A stretch of 64,000 nucleotides of DNA from Candidatus Petromonas tenebris. Lineage in GTDB: Bacteria > Bacillota > Clostridia > Peptostreptococcales > Caminicellaceae. Location of the stretch: contig JACCKY010000006.1 of NCBI GenBank assembly GCA_014236755.1, positions 1-64,000 of the forward strand, given 5' to 3'. A model generated the notes under the pieces. It did not search any database. It saw only the letters and a list, made by a program, of their open reading frames with translations, and was not told where the DNA came from. Shown one piece after another: positions 35,896-45,210 of the stretch (positions within the stretch are counted from its first letter, which is position 1; the number at the start of each line of letters is the position of its first letter). Made by a program: the position numbers and the translations under genes.

Positions 35896-36030
35896 ATAAT
35901 ATATTTTAATAAATCATTTGAAGATTCTCGTTCATTTTTAAATATTTCCTCATCAATATCTATCCTTTACCCTTCTCGATTTTCAACAATTACACCTAGT
36001 GTTAAAGGATTGTTTTTACTTCGTAGCATA
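35896..36030 (-). pseudogene. possible decayed coding fragment, unrecognised
   Basis: The 310-bp gap between the AI-2E gene and the PDZ gene shows on the minus strand a short frame SKNNPLTLGVIVENREG ending in a stop, then in a different frame IDIDEEIFKNERESSNDLL. Both look protein-like and the junction suggests a frameshift, so this may be the relic of a gene. I cannot name it. Confidence 0.25.
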
Positions 36031-36098
36031 TTCATCTCTTCTGTTTTTTTCTTTACTTACATTCTTGCTAAAATCCACTGAAGCTTTTCAGGTAAATT

Positions 36099-37343
36099 TT
36101 AAAAATCATTTTTATCCCTTTTTATAATCTTTCTGAAAAGATTTTTTATGATACTTACATTTTGGTTGAGATTTACTACTACATCAGATTTCCTTGGGAT
36201 TATTATTGCTCCTAAAGCACCTACTCCATTTCTATAGTCGGTATATTCTAATATCATATTGTTACCCTTTTCATCCACTACATCTATCCATAAATAGGTA
36301 GGAAATTGTCTTAAAATATAAATTAAATCTTCTTTATCATTCATTAAATAATTATTAACCTTCCATATGGTATATCCCGGCTTTAGCCCAATCTTTTCAG
36401 CAATACTCCCCCGTTTTACATCTAAAACCGTAATCCCTTTAATTTGATTTTTATATATGGGTCTTTTATTCCTCTCTTCTTTCTGGCTATAGATGATAAG
36501 TCCTTCGTGGGCTAGAAGAGCAAACAGGGCTGCAATATATTTAAAGGTATGAATATATGAAGATATTGCTGATAATATCAGTAAAACTATACTATAGATA
36601 GCTAATCGCATAGAAGATTTTCTACTTTTCTCCTTGGGAGAGCTTGTAATCGCGATATCCCCATATCCCAAGGCTGCTACCACTACGCTTAGCTGTAGCG
36701 TAACATTATCCAAGTCTAATTTATCTGCTATGAAAAGTGGCCACCAGTCAGGTAAACTTATATCAGTAGCTCCCTGTAATTTACCGGCAATGGCTAATAG
36801 CACTGCAAAGGGAATGGGCCAAAACCTTTGAAGGGTAAATCCTCCAACGGTTCCATATATATCATGTTCAACAAAAACCGGCGTAGGATGCTTATGTCCA
36901 TCAATCCAAATGAGAATACTCTCTACTAAATGTAATACTGCTACTATAGCAATGATACTTGAAACATTTACATCAGGAAATCCAAATACAAGACTCGTAA
37001 GAGCTATAATTCCTCCAGCATAGGAAAAACAAAGGTATCTTACATTGATAAGCATCAGTAAAATAGCTAAGGGTAAAATAAGTGTAAAATCTTTAATTTC
37101 TATAGTTACTCCTAATACGACCATCACAACAGTACCAAGTATACCTCCAAGCATGCCAACACCAAGGGAATAGAACACCCTCTCCTTTGCGGTAGCTTTT
37201 TCTTCTCCTAGGAGCTCTATTTCCATGCGGGTAATCTTTTTATACTGGGTATATATTAATAATATCACCGCCCAAAATAACGGATTGATTATTATAGTTA
37301 AAATGGATTGCAATGACATTGACAATATTTGAAACCATTCCAT
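36099..37343 (-). CDS. multi-pass membrane protein with C-terminal PDZ domain, MinJ-like
   Basis: About 414 aa with some eight to ten membrane helices and a C-terminal PDZ domain (ITVLDVKRGSIAEKIGLKPG, about 310-395). In Bacillus the similarly built MinJ, which links DivIVA to MinD and division-site selection, is encoded next to a CtpA/CtpB protease, as here. So MinJ-like is a reasonable call from architecture and context, but not proven. ATG 37343 follows GGCAGGTGA. It lies 38 bp after ctpA on the same strand. Confidence 0.75.
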   Translation of the reverse strand: MEWFQILSMSLQSILTIIINPLFWAVILLIYTQYKKITRMEIELLGEEKATAKERVFYSLGVGMLGGILGTVVMVVLGVTIEIKDFTLILPLAILLMLINVRYLCFSYAGGIIALTSLVFGFPDVNVSSIIAIVAVLHLVESILIWIDGHKHPTPVFVEHDIYGTVGGFTLQRFWPIPFAVLLAIAGKLQGATDISLPDWWPLFIADKLDLDNVTLQLSVVVAALGYGDIAITSSPKEKSRKSSMRLAIYSIVLLILSAISSYIHTFKYIAALFALLAHEGLIIYSQKEERNKRPIYKNQIKGITVLDVKRGSIAEKIGLKPGYTIWKVNNYLMNDKEDLIYILRQFPTYLWIDVVDEKGNNMILEYTDYRNGVGALGAIIIPRKSDVVVNLNQNVSIIKNLFRKIIKRDKNDF

Positions 37344-37401
37344 AATATATTCACCTGCCCTCAACTGTAAGATAAGCCCGGGATATTTTCCCGGGCAATG
37401 T

Positions 37402-38619
37402 TTATTTAATCTTACTTCTTAAAACCTGTAGAGCTTTTTGTAGCTGCACATCTTCTTTATCACTTATTTCAGGTTTTTCCTTCAACTCATCTGGGAGCTC
37501 TACTACTATATTGGGCTTTATTCCCGTTCCGTGGATATATTTGCCGCTTGGTGTAAAATACTGTGATATTGTTAGCTTAAATCCTGTTCCATCAGGAAGC
37601 TCTTTAACCATTTGAACCAAGCCCTTTCCGAAGGTTGTGGTCCCTATTATTTCACCAGCCTTGGAATCCTTTACTGCACCGGTTAAGATTTCTGAAGCAC
37701 TGGCACTGCCTTCATTTACTAGTATTACAAACGGATAATTTATCTTATCAGCATCGGATCTTTTGTATTCCCTATTACCTGCCCTGTCTTGAGTATATAC
37801 TATAACCTGTTTTCCTAAGAGTTCATCGGCTATTTCAACACATTCACTTAGGGACCCTCCAGGATTATTCCTAAGATCTATTATCAATCCTTTAATGTTC
37901 TTATCTTCCAATTTCTTTAAATGTACTTTAAAATCATCAGCAGTTTTCTCATCAAACATAGATATTCTTAAATAACCTATTTCATTATCAATAACCCTTG
38001 ATTTAACCGTCTTTAATCGTATTTCTTCCCTTTTAATCGTCACTGTAAGGGGGTTTTTCTTTTTAGGTCTTATTATAGTAAGGTCAACATCTGTTCCCGG
38101 CTTGCCCTTCATCATAGACACAGCTTCATCGAGCTTATCAGCCGTTACTTCCTTATCATTTACCTTTACAATCTTATCTCCCGGTAAAATACCGGCTCTT
38201 TCACCTGGAGTATCTTCAATAGGAGTTACAACAGTTATATATCCGTCATCTCCAGGGCTTACTATTACACCTATTCCTCCATAGGTTCCCTTGGTGTGAG
38301 TCTTAAAGCTGTCAAATTCAGATTTTGTCATATAAACCGAATAGGGATCACCTAATGCTTCAAATAATCCCTTTATAATCCCATCCTGAAAATCTACATC
38401 ATTAACAGGCTTGTAATAATTTTCTTCTATAAAATTTTTAAGACCGAGCACTTTTTCAAACTTTTTATTTAAATTCATCAGATATTTATAATCTTTTTTA
38501 GGAAGTATAACCTTATTTCCTAATTCCAAAGCAACAAAATTACTTAATGTTAATGTAACAAGACTTGTTAGCATAATAATTACAACTGCACCAAGAAAGG
38601 CGGTTCTTTTTTTGATCAT
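37402..38619 (-). CDS. ctpA: S41 family carboxyl-terminal processing protease
   Basis: Exported serine protease. Seen: N-terminal membrane anchor (about 8-30), a helical domain (LGDPYSVYMTKSEFDSF), a PDZ domain (GIGVIVSPGDDGYITVVTPI, AGILPGDKIVKVND), and the S41 catalytic core with nucleophile Ser in NEGSASASEILTGAVKD and Lys in TFGKGLVQ (about 340). 405 aa is normal. In Firmicutes relatives process division or sporulation proteins. It stands in the same cluster as ftsEX and an EnvC-like protein, which points to envelope remodelling. Confidence 0.95.
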   Translation of the reverse strand: MIKKRTAFLGAVVIIMLTSLVTLTLSNFVALELGNKVILPKKDYKYLMNLNKKFEKVLGLKNFIEENYYKPVNDVDFQDGIIKGLFEALGDPYSVYMTKSEFDSFKTHTKGTYGGIGVIVSPGDDGYITVVTPIEDTPGERAGILPGDKIVKVNDKEVTADKLDEAVSMMKGKPGTDVDLTIIRPKKKNPLTVTIKREEIRLKTVKSRVIDNEIGYLRISMFDEKTADDFKVHLKKLEDKNIKGLIIDLRNNPGGSLSECVEIADELLGKQVIVYTQDRAGNREYKRSDADKINYPFVILVNEGSASASEILTGAVKDSKAGEIIGTTTFGKGLVQMVKELPDGTGFKLTISQYFTPSGKYIHGTGIKPNIVVELPDELKEKPEISDKEDVQLQKALQVLRSKIK

Positions 38620-38740
38620 ATTTTCACCTCTATGTCATTAATTTTTCAAAAAAATAAAACCCTCGCTATTTTATTCTATTATATTTCAATATTCATTATA
38701 CCATCTTTAATCTATTTAAACAAAATTTATAGAAATAATA

Positions 38741-38769
38741 AAAATCGTAAAGCTAAGCTTTACAATTTT
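38741..38769 (-). terminator. terminator between the EnvC-like gene and ctpA
   Basis: AAAAAT-GTAAAGCT / AGCTTTAC-ATTTTT, 2 bp after the EnvC-like stop codon, T-rich on both strands. Confidence 0.65.
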
Positions 38770-38771
38770 TA

Positions 38772-39902
38772 TTATTTACTAACATATCCCATTGGATCTA
38801 CATATTTACCATTTTTACGAACTTCAAAGTGAAGATGGGGTCCAGTGGACAATCCCGAACTTCCAGATTTCGCAATAACTTGTCCCCTTTTAACTTCCTG
38901 TCCTTCTTTAACAAGTAGCTTTGAGTTATGGGCGTATAAAGTTACTATTCCGCCTCCATGATCTATCATAACGACTCTACCATAACCTCCAAGCCAGTCA
39001 GCGTGCATAACTGTACCACTTTGAGCAGCTACTACATTACTACCGTAAGGCACTCCTATATCTATACCCGTATGGAGTTTTTTCTTTTTAAGTATTGGGT
39101 GAAGTCTATAGCCGAAAGGAGAAGTAATCCTTGTATATCCTGGCGATGGCCAGGTCATACTTCCCCCAACATATTTTCGGGATGACTGCTTTCTCCTAAT
39201 TTCTTCTTCGAGTTTTTTTGCCAGTTTATTTAATTCATCTTCCTGATCCTCAAGAGCCTTATGATCTTTAACAAGCTGCTTCTTGACCCTTTCCATCTCT
39301 CCTCTTGAAACTACAAGTTTATTTTGCTTTTCCTTTATATTGTTCATAAGAGAAACAAGTTCTGAACTATAGTTTTCAAGAGAGAGCTTCTTTTCCTCTA
39401 TCAGATCTCTTTGCTCTTTTAAATATTTTAACAAATCTACATCGTGCTTAAATATTCTTTTAACCATATCTATTCTGGTCAGTAGGTCACTGAAGCTTGC
39501 AGAATCTAAAAGCACCTCCATGTATCCTACCTGTCCATTTTTATACATTACTCTTAGTCTTGAATTTAATACTTCTTTTTTATTTAAAATATTATCTTCT
39601 GCTATAGCTAGATCATTTTTTGTTTTTTCAATTTTGCTCTTAGTTTCCACTATTTTATCATTGATATCATCTATTTCTCCTTCTAGCTTCTGAATATTTT
39701 TTTCTAATCGATTAATCTCTGATACCACTGTCTTTTGCTTGTTCTCATTTTCCTTTAATTCCTTTGCTACTTCTTCTATCTTACTATTTATTTCTCGCAG
39801 TTTTTCCTTATCTTTACTTATATCTAAAGCAAAAACTTCAAAAGTCATTACAAATATGATTATAAAAGATAAAAAAACTATTAAGCTATTTTTAAGTCTC
39901 AC
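38772..39902 (-). CDS. EnvC-like murein hydrolase activator, coiled coil plus M23 domain
   Basis: Exported protein: signal segment (about 6-26), a long coiled coil (about 30-240, KEKLREINSKIEEVAKELKE and similar), then an M23 metallopeptidase (LytM) domain with RLHPILKKKKLHTGIDIGVP, IDHGGGIVTLYAHNS and GPHLHFEVRKNGKYVDPMGY. The zinc ligands H-x-D and HxH are present (HTGID, HLHF), so it may be an active hydrolase, unlike E. coli EnvC. It directly follows ftsX, the usual partner that controls such proteins across the membrane. I chose GTG 39902 over an earlier TTG because GGGGG is positioned in front of it. Confidence 0.88.
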   Translation of the reverse strand: MRLKNSLIVFLSFIIIFVMTFEVFALDISKDKEKLREINSKIEEVAKELKENENKQKTVVSEINRLEKNIQKLEGEIDDINDKIVETKSKIEKTKNDLAIAEDNILNKKEVLNSRLRVMYKNGQVGYMEVLLDSASFSDLLTRIDMVKRIFKHDVDLLKYLKEQRDLIEEKKLSLENYSSELVSLMNNIKEKQNKLVVSRGEMERVKKQLVKDHKALEDQEDELNKLAKKLEEEIRRKQSSRKYVGGSMTWPSPGYTRITSPFGYRLHPILKKKKLHTGIDIGVPYGSNVVAAQSGTVMHADWLGGYGRVVMIDHGGGIVTLYAHNSKLLVKEGQEVKRGQVIAKSGSSGLSTGPHLHFEVRKNGKYVDPMGYVSK

Positions 39903-39930
39903 TTTAGCTCTAATCCCCCTTTCACACAAA

Positions 39931-40827
39931 TCAAACCTTCAAATATTTTCTCATCGATAAAATGCTCCCCAAGGCCCCAATTCCTGAACCTAAAATTAGA
40001 AATATAACAATCAAATTGTCCAAAATCAATTGCACTGGAAGAAAGTAAGCAGTAATCATAACATACATTTGAGTAGTTATAAAATCGTAAACATATCTGT
40101 ATGCAATAAAAATCAATGCTATTGCTAGAGCTGACCCAATAAGCCCCAACATACTTCCTTCTATTAGAAAGGGCCATCTTATAAACCAGTTGGTTGCACC
40201 TACGTATTTCATAATATTAATTTCTCTTCTTCGAGCAGCCACAGTTAACTTGATAGTGTTCCCTATTATAAATATCGATATTGCGATAAGTATTACTATA
40301 ATCACTAAACCTACCATTTTTATAAAGTTTGTTATATTTATAAGCTTGTCTATAATATCTTTATAAAATTTTACCTCGTCAACACCTTGAATACCCTGCA
40401 GAATACTTACCACAGTGCTGCTTTGTTGAACATCCTCTAAAAATACTATATATGAATTGGGTAAGGGATTAGTTTCAAGGCCTTCAAGCAAATATCCATG
40501 CTCACCCCAACGTTTTTTCATATTTTCAAGGGCTTCTTGCTTTGATTCATACTTTATATCCTTTATCCCTTCTATTTGACTGATTTCTTTTCCTATTTCT
40601 TCAATTCTTCCTTGGTCTATTCCCTCTTCCAGATATACCTGTACAGCATCAAACTGTTCCTTTACTCCCTCGGCTAAGCTATTTATATTTAATATAAGTA
40701 TTAAAATTATTCCAAGAATAATTAAAGCAGCTGTGACGGAACCTATGGAAGCTAAACTCATCATTCTATTACGCCATAGATTTTTTAATCCTTCCTTAAT
40801 CATATATCCAATGCTTCTAATTTTCAT
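39931..40827 (-). CDS. ftsX: cell-division ABC transporter permease FtsX
   Basis: Four-helix membrane protein with a large extracellular loop (about 45-165) between the first two helices. Seen: IKEGLKNLWRNRMMSLASIG at the start, SVTAALIILGIILILILNIN first helix, the loop with QGRIEEIGKEISQIEGIKDI, and the C-terminal helix pair. About 298 aa is normal. Its ATG lies within the last codons of ftsE (11-bp overlap), so the two are translationally coupled. It transmits FtsE ATP hydrolysis to an extracellular murein hydrolase, most likely the EnvC-like product encoded next. Confidence 0.95.
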   Translation of the reverse strand: MKIRSIGYMIKEGLKNLWRNRMMSLASIGSVTAALIILGIILILILNINSLAEGVKEQFDAVQVYLEEGIDQGRIEEIGKEISQIEGIKDIKYESKQEALENMKKRWGEHGYLLEGLETNPLPNSYIVFLEDVQQSSTVVSILQGIQGVDEVKFYKDIIDKLINITNFIKMVGLVIIVILIAISIFIIGNTIKLTVAARRREINIMKYVGATNWFIRWPFLIEGSMLGLIGSALAIALIFIAYRYVYDFITTQMYVMITAYFLPVQLILDNLIVIFLILGSGIGALGSILSMRKYLKV

Positions 40828-41503
40828 AACCGTAGCCACCCTTCTTCTCGTCTCTTACTACTAGTCCATTTTCTAGTGCGATAACTCTCTGCTGCATTAG
40901 ATCCACAATATCTTTGGCATGGGTTGCCATAACTACGGTAGTTCCTCTTCTGTTTATCTGCCTAAGAAGCTTCATGATCTCCCAGGATGTATCGGGATCC
41001 AAATTTCCTGTTGGCTCATCTGCAATAAGTATAGGCGGATTATTTACTATTGCTCTGGCAATTGAAACACGCTGCTGCTCTCCTCCAGAAAGCTGTTCAG
41101 GGTACGCCTTTGCCTTTTTGCTTAGGCCAACCATGCTTAACATCATAGGGACCTGTCTTCTTATTTCCTTGGGACTTGCTTCAACGATCTCCATTGCAAA
41201 GGCCACATTTTCATATACTGTTTTATTTGGAAGTAGCCTAAAATCTTGGAATACCACTCCTGTTTTTCTTCTTACTAGAGGCACTTTTCTTCTATGAATA
41301 TAGGTAATATCTTCATTGTCAATAATAATTCGCCCCTGAGTAGGTGCTACTTCCTTTAAAAGCATCTTAACAATAGTAGATTTTCCTGCTCCACTTGGCC
41401 CTACTAAAAAGACGAATTCACCTTTTTCAATCTTTAAATTTATATTTGAAAGTGCCATAACACCATTTTTATATCTTTTTGAAATATTAACTAATTCAAT
41501 CAT
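40817..41503 (-). CDS. ftsE: cell-division ATP-binding protein FtsE
   Basis: ABC ATPase of the FtsEX complex. Seen: Walker A GPSGAGKST (about 36-44), Q-loop FQDFRLL, signature LSGGEQQR, Walker B ILIADEPTGNLD and the H-loop ATHAKD. About 228 aa. Start at ATG 41503, which AGGAG precedes; a longer frame from 41557 adds 18 unrelated residues. It is the first gene of the ftsE - ftsX - EnvC-like - ctpA - MinJ-like cluster. Confidence 0.96.
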   Translation of the reverse strand: MIELVNISKRYKNGVMALSNINLKIEKGEFVFLVGPSGAGKSTIVKMLLKEVAPTQGRIIIDNEDITYIHRRKVPLVRRKTGVVFQDFRLLPNKTVYENVAFAMEIVEASPKEIRRQVPMMLSMVGLSKKAKAYPEQLSGGEQQRVSIARAIVNNPPILIADEPTGNLDPDTSWEIMKLLRQINRRGTTVVMATHAKDIVDLMQQRVIALENGLVVRDEKKGGYGYEN

Positions 41504-41566
41504 TGTACCAACTCCTAACATAAATTTATTTCGACATATATTTACTATTTCCTTCAAAAATTTAAG

Positions 41567-41595
41567 TTAAAAAAATAGTCCTTATTGACTATTTT
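41567..41595 (-). terminator. terminator-like hairpin upstream of ftsE
   Basis: AAAATAGTC-AATAAG-GACTATTTT followed on the minus strand by TTT. It lies at the head-side edge of heptad element copy 3 and would stop transcripts entering ftsE from upstream, or act in a leader. Confidence 0.55.
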
Positions 41596-41604
41596 GTCCT
41601 TGCA

Positions 41605-41805
41605 TAGGAATTCAAACATTTTTTGAAAAAAATTGCAGGTATAAAGCAAAGTAAATTCAAGCGATGCAAGAAATTACAAACTTTTACCAGTTAAATATTA
41701 AAAAGGCTAACAGCTAACAAGAGCCAAGAGCTAAGAACTAATTAGGGCTACCAACTACAAACTACTAACTACGAACCAACAAATGCGTCGAAGACGCCTT
41801 TGTTC
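41605..41805 (+). repeat. dispersed heptad element, copy 3
   Basis: About 200 bp, plus orientation: head AGGAATTCAAACA, AAAGCAAAGTAAATTCAAG, ATTACAAACTTTTACCAG, GCTAACA/GCTAACA heptads, then directly AAGAGCC, AAGAGCT and AAGAACT (the GGTGAC and GATTTGCC blocks are missing), ACCAACT/ACAAACT/ACTAACT/ACGAACC heptads and the tail hairpin GCGTCGAAGACGC with CTTTGTTC. Confidence 0.85.
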
Positions 41806-41857
41806 ATAGATATATTATAATGGTTTTCTCTGCTTGAAATAAAGTATTGTTTGATGT

Positions 41858-42069
41858 AAATTTATTCCATACCAGTAGTATCTATCCATACCAAATATTT
41901 AGGTGGGGTAGTTTATGGACTACCTTTGACTAATACCGAAGATTTTTCATTATATCATTTAAATAAAGCTTTTATATGCACAGTACCTTGGAATAGTCCC
42001 GAACCCTATGTAAGATTTTCAGTAACCTTTGAAGCCAAAAACTTTGATGAGAAAAAAAAGAATAATTAA
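41858..42069 (+). pseudogene. C-terminal remnant of a PLP aminotransferase-like gene
   Basis: A start-less frame ending at 42069 reads KYLGGVVYGLPLTNTEDFSL, then FICTVPWNSPEPYVRFSVTF. The TVPW...VRFSVTFEA pattern looks like the C-terminal end of class I aminotransferases. The remaining 300 or so residues are missing, apparently cut off at the heptad element 50 bp upstream. The identification is by memory of the family pattern only. Confidence 0.4.
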
Positions 42070-42175
42070 TGAATTGAAAAACAGATTGTTAAAGCTTGAA
42101 TTAGTTTTTTAAGCATAAGTCAAGGACAGAGAAATTTCTCTATCCCTATTTATATTGAGTTAATCAAATAAAATC

Positions 42176-42204
42176 TTGACAAAATTAATTTTATTTATTA
42201 TTAT
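42176..42204 (+). promoter_or_regulatory. promoter of the iron transporter operon
   Basis: TTGACA (42176-42181), 17-bp spacer, TATTAT (42199-42204). The Fur-type boxes start 12 bp beyond the -10 element, over the expected transcription start. Confidence 0.6.
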
Positions 42205-42215
42205 TGAACTGTTAG

Positions 42216-42257
42216 TGATAATGATAATTATTATTAATTTCTATTGATTATTATCAA
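42216..42257. promoter_or_regulatory. Fur box pair
   Basis: TGATAATGATAATTATTATT (from 42216) fits the Fur consensus built of GATAAT units, and TTGATTATTATCAA (42244-42257) is a second near-palindrome of the same type. The position and the iron-transporter genes downstream support iron repression. Confidence 0.75.
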
Positions 42258-42411
42258 GCCTTTATTCATTGGTATTTAATTCTTTTTTAAAGGAGGTGAT
42301 CTGGCAAAGGATTGGTATATTATATTGGAACTTTAGTAGCAAATATTTAGCTCCTATTATGTGCTAAATATTTCAATTAGACTTATTATTTTAAGAGGAG
42401 GATTTTTAAAT

Positions 42412-43497
42412 ATGAAAAGGAAATTATCTGTAGTTTCTTTAAGTTTTGTATTAATATTGTTGATAGCTACCCTTGCTGGTTGTTCTACTGGCCAGGAAAA
42501 AACTGCAAATATTCAGGAAGAAGCTTTAAATAGCAAGAAAGAAAATCAAGTTGTGAATCTTTATACTGATAGACATTATGATACAGATGAAAAACTATAT
42601 GAATTATTTACTGAGGAAACTGGAATAAAGGTAAACGTAGTTAAAGGAAAATCCGATGAATTGATAGAAAGACTTGCAAGGGAAGGTAAGGACACTGAGG
42701 CTGATTTACTCATTACTGCAGATGCAGGAAGATTACACAGAGCAAAGACAAAAGACTTGCTACAACCTGTAACAAGTAATACTTTAACTAACAATATCCC
42801 TACAAACTTAAGGGATAAGGATAATGAATGGTTTGGTCTGACTGTAAGAGGCAGAATTATAGTGTATTCTAAAGACCGAGTAGATCCTTCGGAACTTTCA
42901 ACCTATGAAGATCTAGTAAATCCTAAGTGGAAGGGAAAAATCTTAGTTAGATCATCATCAAACATATACAATCAATCCCTATTAGCTTCATTCATAGCAA
43001 TTGATGGCGAAGAAAAGGCTAAACAATGGGCAAAAGGTATAGTAGAAAATATGGCACGTGATCCCCAAGGAAACGATAGAGCTCAGGCAACTGCTGTAGT
43101 TGCAGGTGAAGGTGATATTGCCATAATGAATACATACTACATTGGTAAAATGCTAAACTCTTCTAACCCTGAAGAAGTAAAGGTTGCTAAAAATGTAGGT
43201 ATTTTCTTCCCCAATCAGGATACTACAGGAACTCACATAAATGTAAGCGGAGTTGGACTTACCAAATATGCTAAAAATAAAGAAAATGCAATAAAGTTTA
43301 TGGAATTTCTATCAAGCCCAAAGGCTCAAGAACAATTTGCTCAGGCCAACTATGAATATCCTGCTAACCCTTCAGTAGAACCTTCAGATTTACTAAAATC
43401 TTGGGGAGAATTCAAACCGCAAAATATTAACTTATCTAAACTAGGAGAGTTTAATCAAAAAGCAGTTGAAATATTTAATGAAGTGGGTTGGAAGTAA
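42412..43497 (+). CDS. Fe(III) ABC transporter substrate-binding lipoprotein
   Basis: Receptor of an FbpABC/FutABC-type ferric iron importer. Seen: lipoprotein signal with lipobox LAGCST (Cys about 24), NLYTDRHYDTDEKLYELFTE typical of ferric-binding proteins, KADLLITADAGRLHRA region, IMNTYYIGKM carrying the Tyr pair that ligates iron in the family, and the closing AKAQEQFAQANYEYPANP. About 361 aa. Start at ATG 42412 behind AGAGGAGGA; the longer frame from 42361 is not supported. Downstream is a terminator, then the permease gene. It is probably Fur-controlled. Confidence 0.95.
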   Translation: MKRKLSVVSLSFVLILLIATLAGCSTGQEKTANIQEEALNSKKENQVVNLYTDRHYDTDEKLYELFTEETGIKVNVVKGKSDELIERLAREGKDTEADLLITADAGRLHRAKTKDLLQPVTSNTLTNNIPTNLRDKDNEWFGLTVRGRIIVYSKDRVDPSELSTYEDLVNPKWKGKILVRSSSNIYNQSLLASFIAIDGEEKAKQWAKGIVENMARDPQGNDRAQATAVVAGEGDIAIMNTYYIGKMLNSSNPEEVKVAKNVGIFFPNQDTTGTHINVSGVGLTKYAKNKENAIKFMEFLSSPKAQEQFAQANYEYPANPSVEPSDLLKSWGEFKPQNINLSKLGEFNQKAVEIFNEVGWK

Positions 43498-43521
43498 TTT
43501 ATTCAGAGTAATTTAGAAAAG

Positions 43522-43545
43522 AGCAGCCTTTAAGGCTGCTTTTTT
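43522..43545 (+). terminator. terminator between receptor and permease genes
   Basis: AGCAGCC-TTTAA-GGCTGCT with T6. Because the downstream genes have no other clear promoter, it probably allows partial read-through, giving more receptor than permease. Confidence 0.75.
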
Positions 43546-43566
43546 CAAAAAAGGAAGTGTTAAAAG

Positions 43567-45210
43567 TTGCTTAGAATTAGAGATTTAAAATTTAACTTTA
43601 ATATCTGGTCAGTTTTAAGTTTTATATTTATTTCCTTAATAGTTTTGCCAAATTTAAATATTTTAATTAATATTTTGAATCATCCAAACGAAAACTGGAA
43701 TCATATTAAGGAATACCTTTTAAAAGACTATATATTTAATTCTGTAATATTAGTCATATTCACTGGGATATTTACTATATTGATAGGTGTGAGCCTATCA
43801 TGGATAATTTCTGTATATGATTTTCCCTTTAGAAGATTTTTTAAATGGGGACTAGTTTTACCCCTTGCAATACCTCCCTATATAGCAGCATATACATACA
43901 ACGGTTTATTAAACTATACAGGAGTTATTCAAAGCTTTTTGAGAAATAACTTCCACATACGAGTCAATCAAAAATATTTTGATGTCATGTCAGCTCAGGG
44001 TGCTGTATTCATATTTACCATGTTTCTATTTCCCTATGTATATATAATTACAAAATCTTTCTTTGAAAAACAGTCTGCTTCATTAATAGAAAACGGAAGA
44101 GTTTTAGGTCGGAGCTCTCTGGAAATCTTTCTATATGTAGCACTACCTATATCAAGAACCGCCATTGTAGGTGGAGTCAGTCTAGTTATACTTGAAGTTT
44201 TAAATGATTATGGAGTTGTTAAGTATTTCGGCATACCTACATTTAGTACTGCTATCTTTAAAACCTGGTTTGCAATGGGAGATATAGACTCTGCCATAAG
44301 GCTTTCCGCTTCATTGATGTTTATGATATTTTGTATTTTAACGTTAGAGAAATTTTTACGGGGAAGAAAACAGTTTAGCTACACTACTTCAAAGGTCAGA
44401 CCGATTTCCCGTATAGAATTGAAGGGATCAAAAAAAATATTAGCCTTTACCTTCTGTTTTTCAATTTTCAGCCTTGGTTTTATAATTCCTACTCTGCAGC
44501 TGATTCACTGGAGCCTACTTACATATAGAAAAATTTTAAATACAAAGTTTTTAACCATGATATCAAATTCCCTGATTATAGCCCTGTTATCCTCAGGCAT
44601 CATTATTATTCTAGCCGTAATTATCGCAAACAACTGCAGAATAAGCAAGGGACCTCTTTCTAAAATCTATTCCAAAATTATAGTAATGGGTTACTCGATT
44701 CCTGGAGCCGTGATAGCGATAGCCGTAATAGTCTTCTTTGTAGCTTTGGATAATAAGTTATACTGGCTTTACAGAATGATAAATGACACTTCAAGCAAAT
44801 TGGTTCTGAGTACAAGTATAGTAATGCTCATTTTTGCTTATGTAATAAGATTTCTAGCTATTGGTTATAATTCTATAGAGTCGGGTTTTGAAAAAGTTGG
44901 CAAGAAATTTTTTGAAGCTTCTAGAACTCTAGGGATGAATATAACAGAAACCTTTTTTAAGGTAGATTTTAAGATGATAAGGCATGCAATTTTAGGCGGT
45001 TTTCTCCTTGTTTTTGTAGACATCTTAAAGGAGCTACCCCTCACTTTGATTCTAAGGCCCTTTAACTTCAATACTTTGGCTACCAAATCCTTTGAATATG
45101 CCAATGATGAAATGATCCATGAAGCTGCTGTTTCTTCACTTATCATTATAATAATAAGTGTTATTTTAATCTATTTCTTTTATAAAATAGGCGATAAGGA
45201 GGCTACCTAA
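43567..45210 (+). CDS. Fe(III) ABC transporter permease (FbpB-like, duplicated)
   Basis: 547-aa permease with about twelve helices, arranged as two fused halves of the binding-protein-dependent permease fold. Both halves have the cytoplasmic EAA loop: LIENGRVLGRSSLEIFLYVA in the first and FFEASRTLGMNITETFFKV in the second. This two-in-one build is typical of FbpB/SfuB ferric iron systems. TTG start after AAGGAAG. Its stop overlaps the ATG of the ATPase gene (TAATG). Confidence 0.93.
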   Translation: MLRIRDLKFNFNIWSVLSFIFISLIVLPNLNILINILNHPNENWNHIKEYLLKDYIFNSVILVIFTGIFTILIGVSLSWIISVYDFPFRRFFKWGLVLPLAIPPYIAAYTYNGLLNYTGVIQSFLRNNFHIRVNQKYFDVMSAQGAVFIFTMFLFPYVYIITKSFFEKQSASLIENGRVLGRSSLEIFLYVALPISRTAIVGGVSLVILEVLNDYGVVKYFGIPTFSTAIFKTWFAMGDIDSAIRLSASLMFMIFCILTLEKFLRGRKQFSYTTSKVRPISRIELKGSKKILAFTFCFSIFSLGFIIPTLQLIHWSLLTYRKILNTKFLTMISNSLIIALLSSGIIIILAVIIANNCRISKGPLSKIYSKIIVMGYSIPGAVIAIAVIVFFVALDNKLYWLYRMINDTSSKLVLSTSIVMLIFAYVIRFLAIGYNSIESGFEKVGKKFFEASRTLGMNITETFFKVDFKMIRHAILGGFLLVFVDILKELPLTLILRPFNFNTLATKSFEYANDEMIHEAAVSSLIIIIISVILIYFFYKIGDKEAT

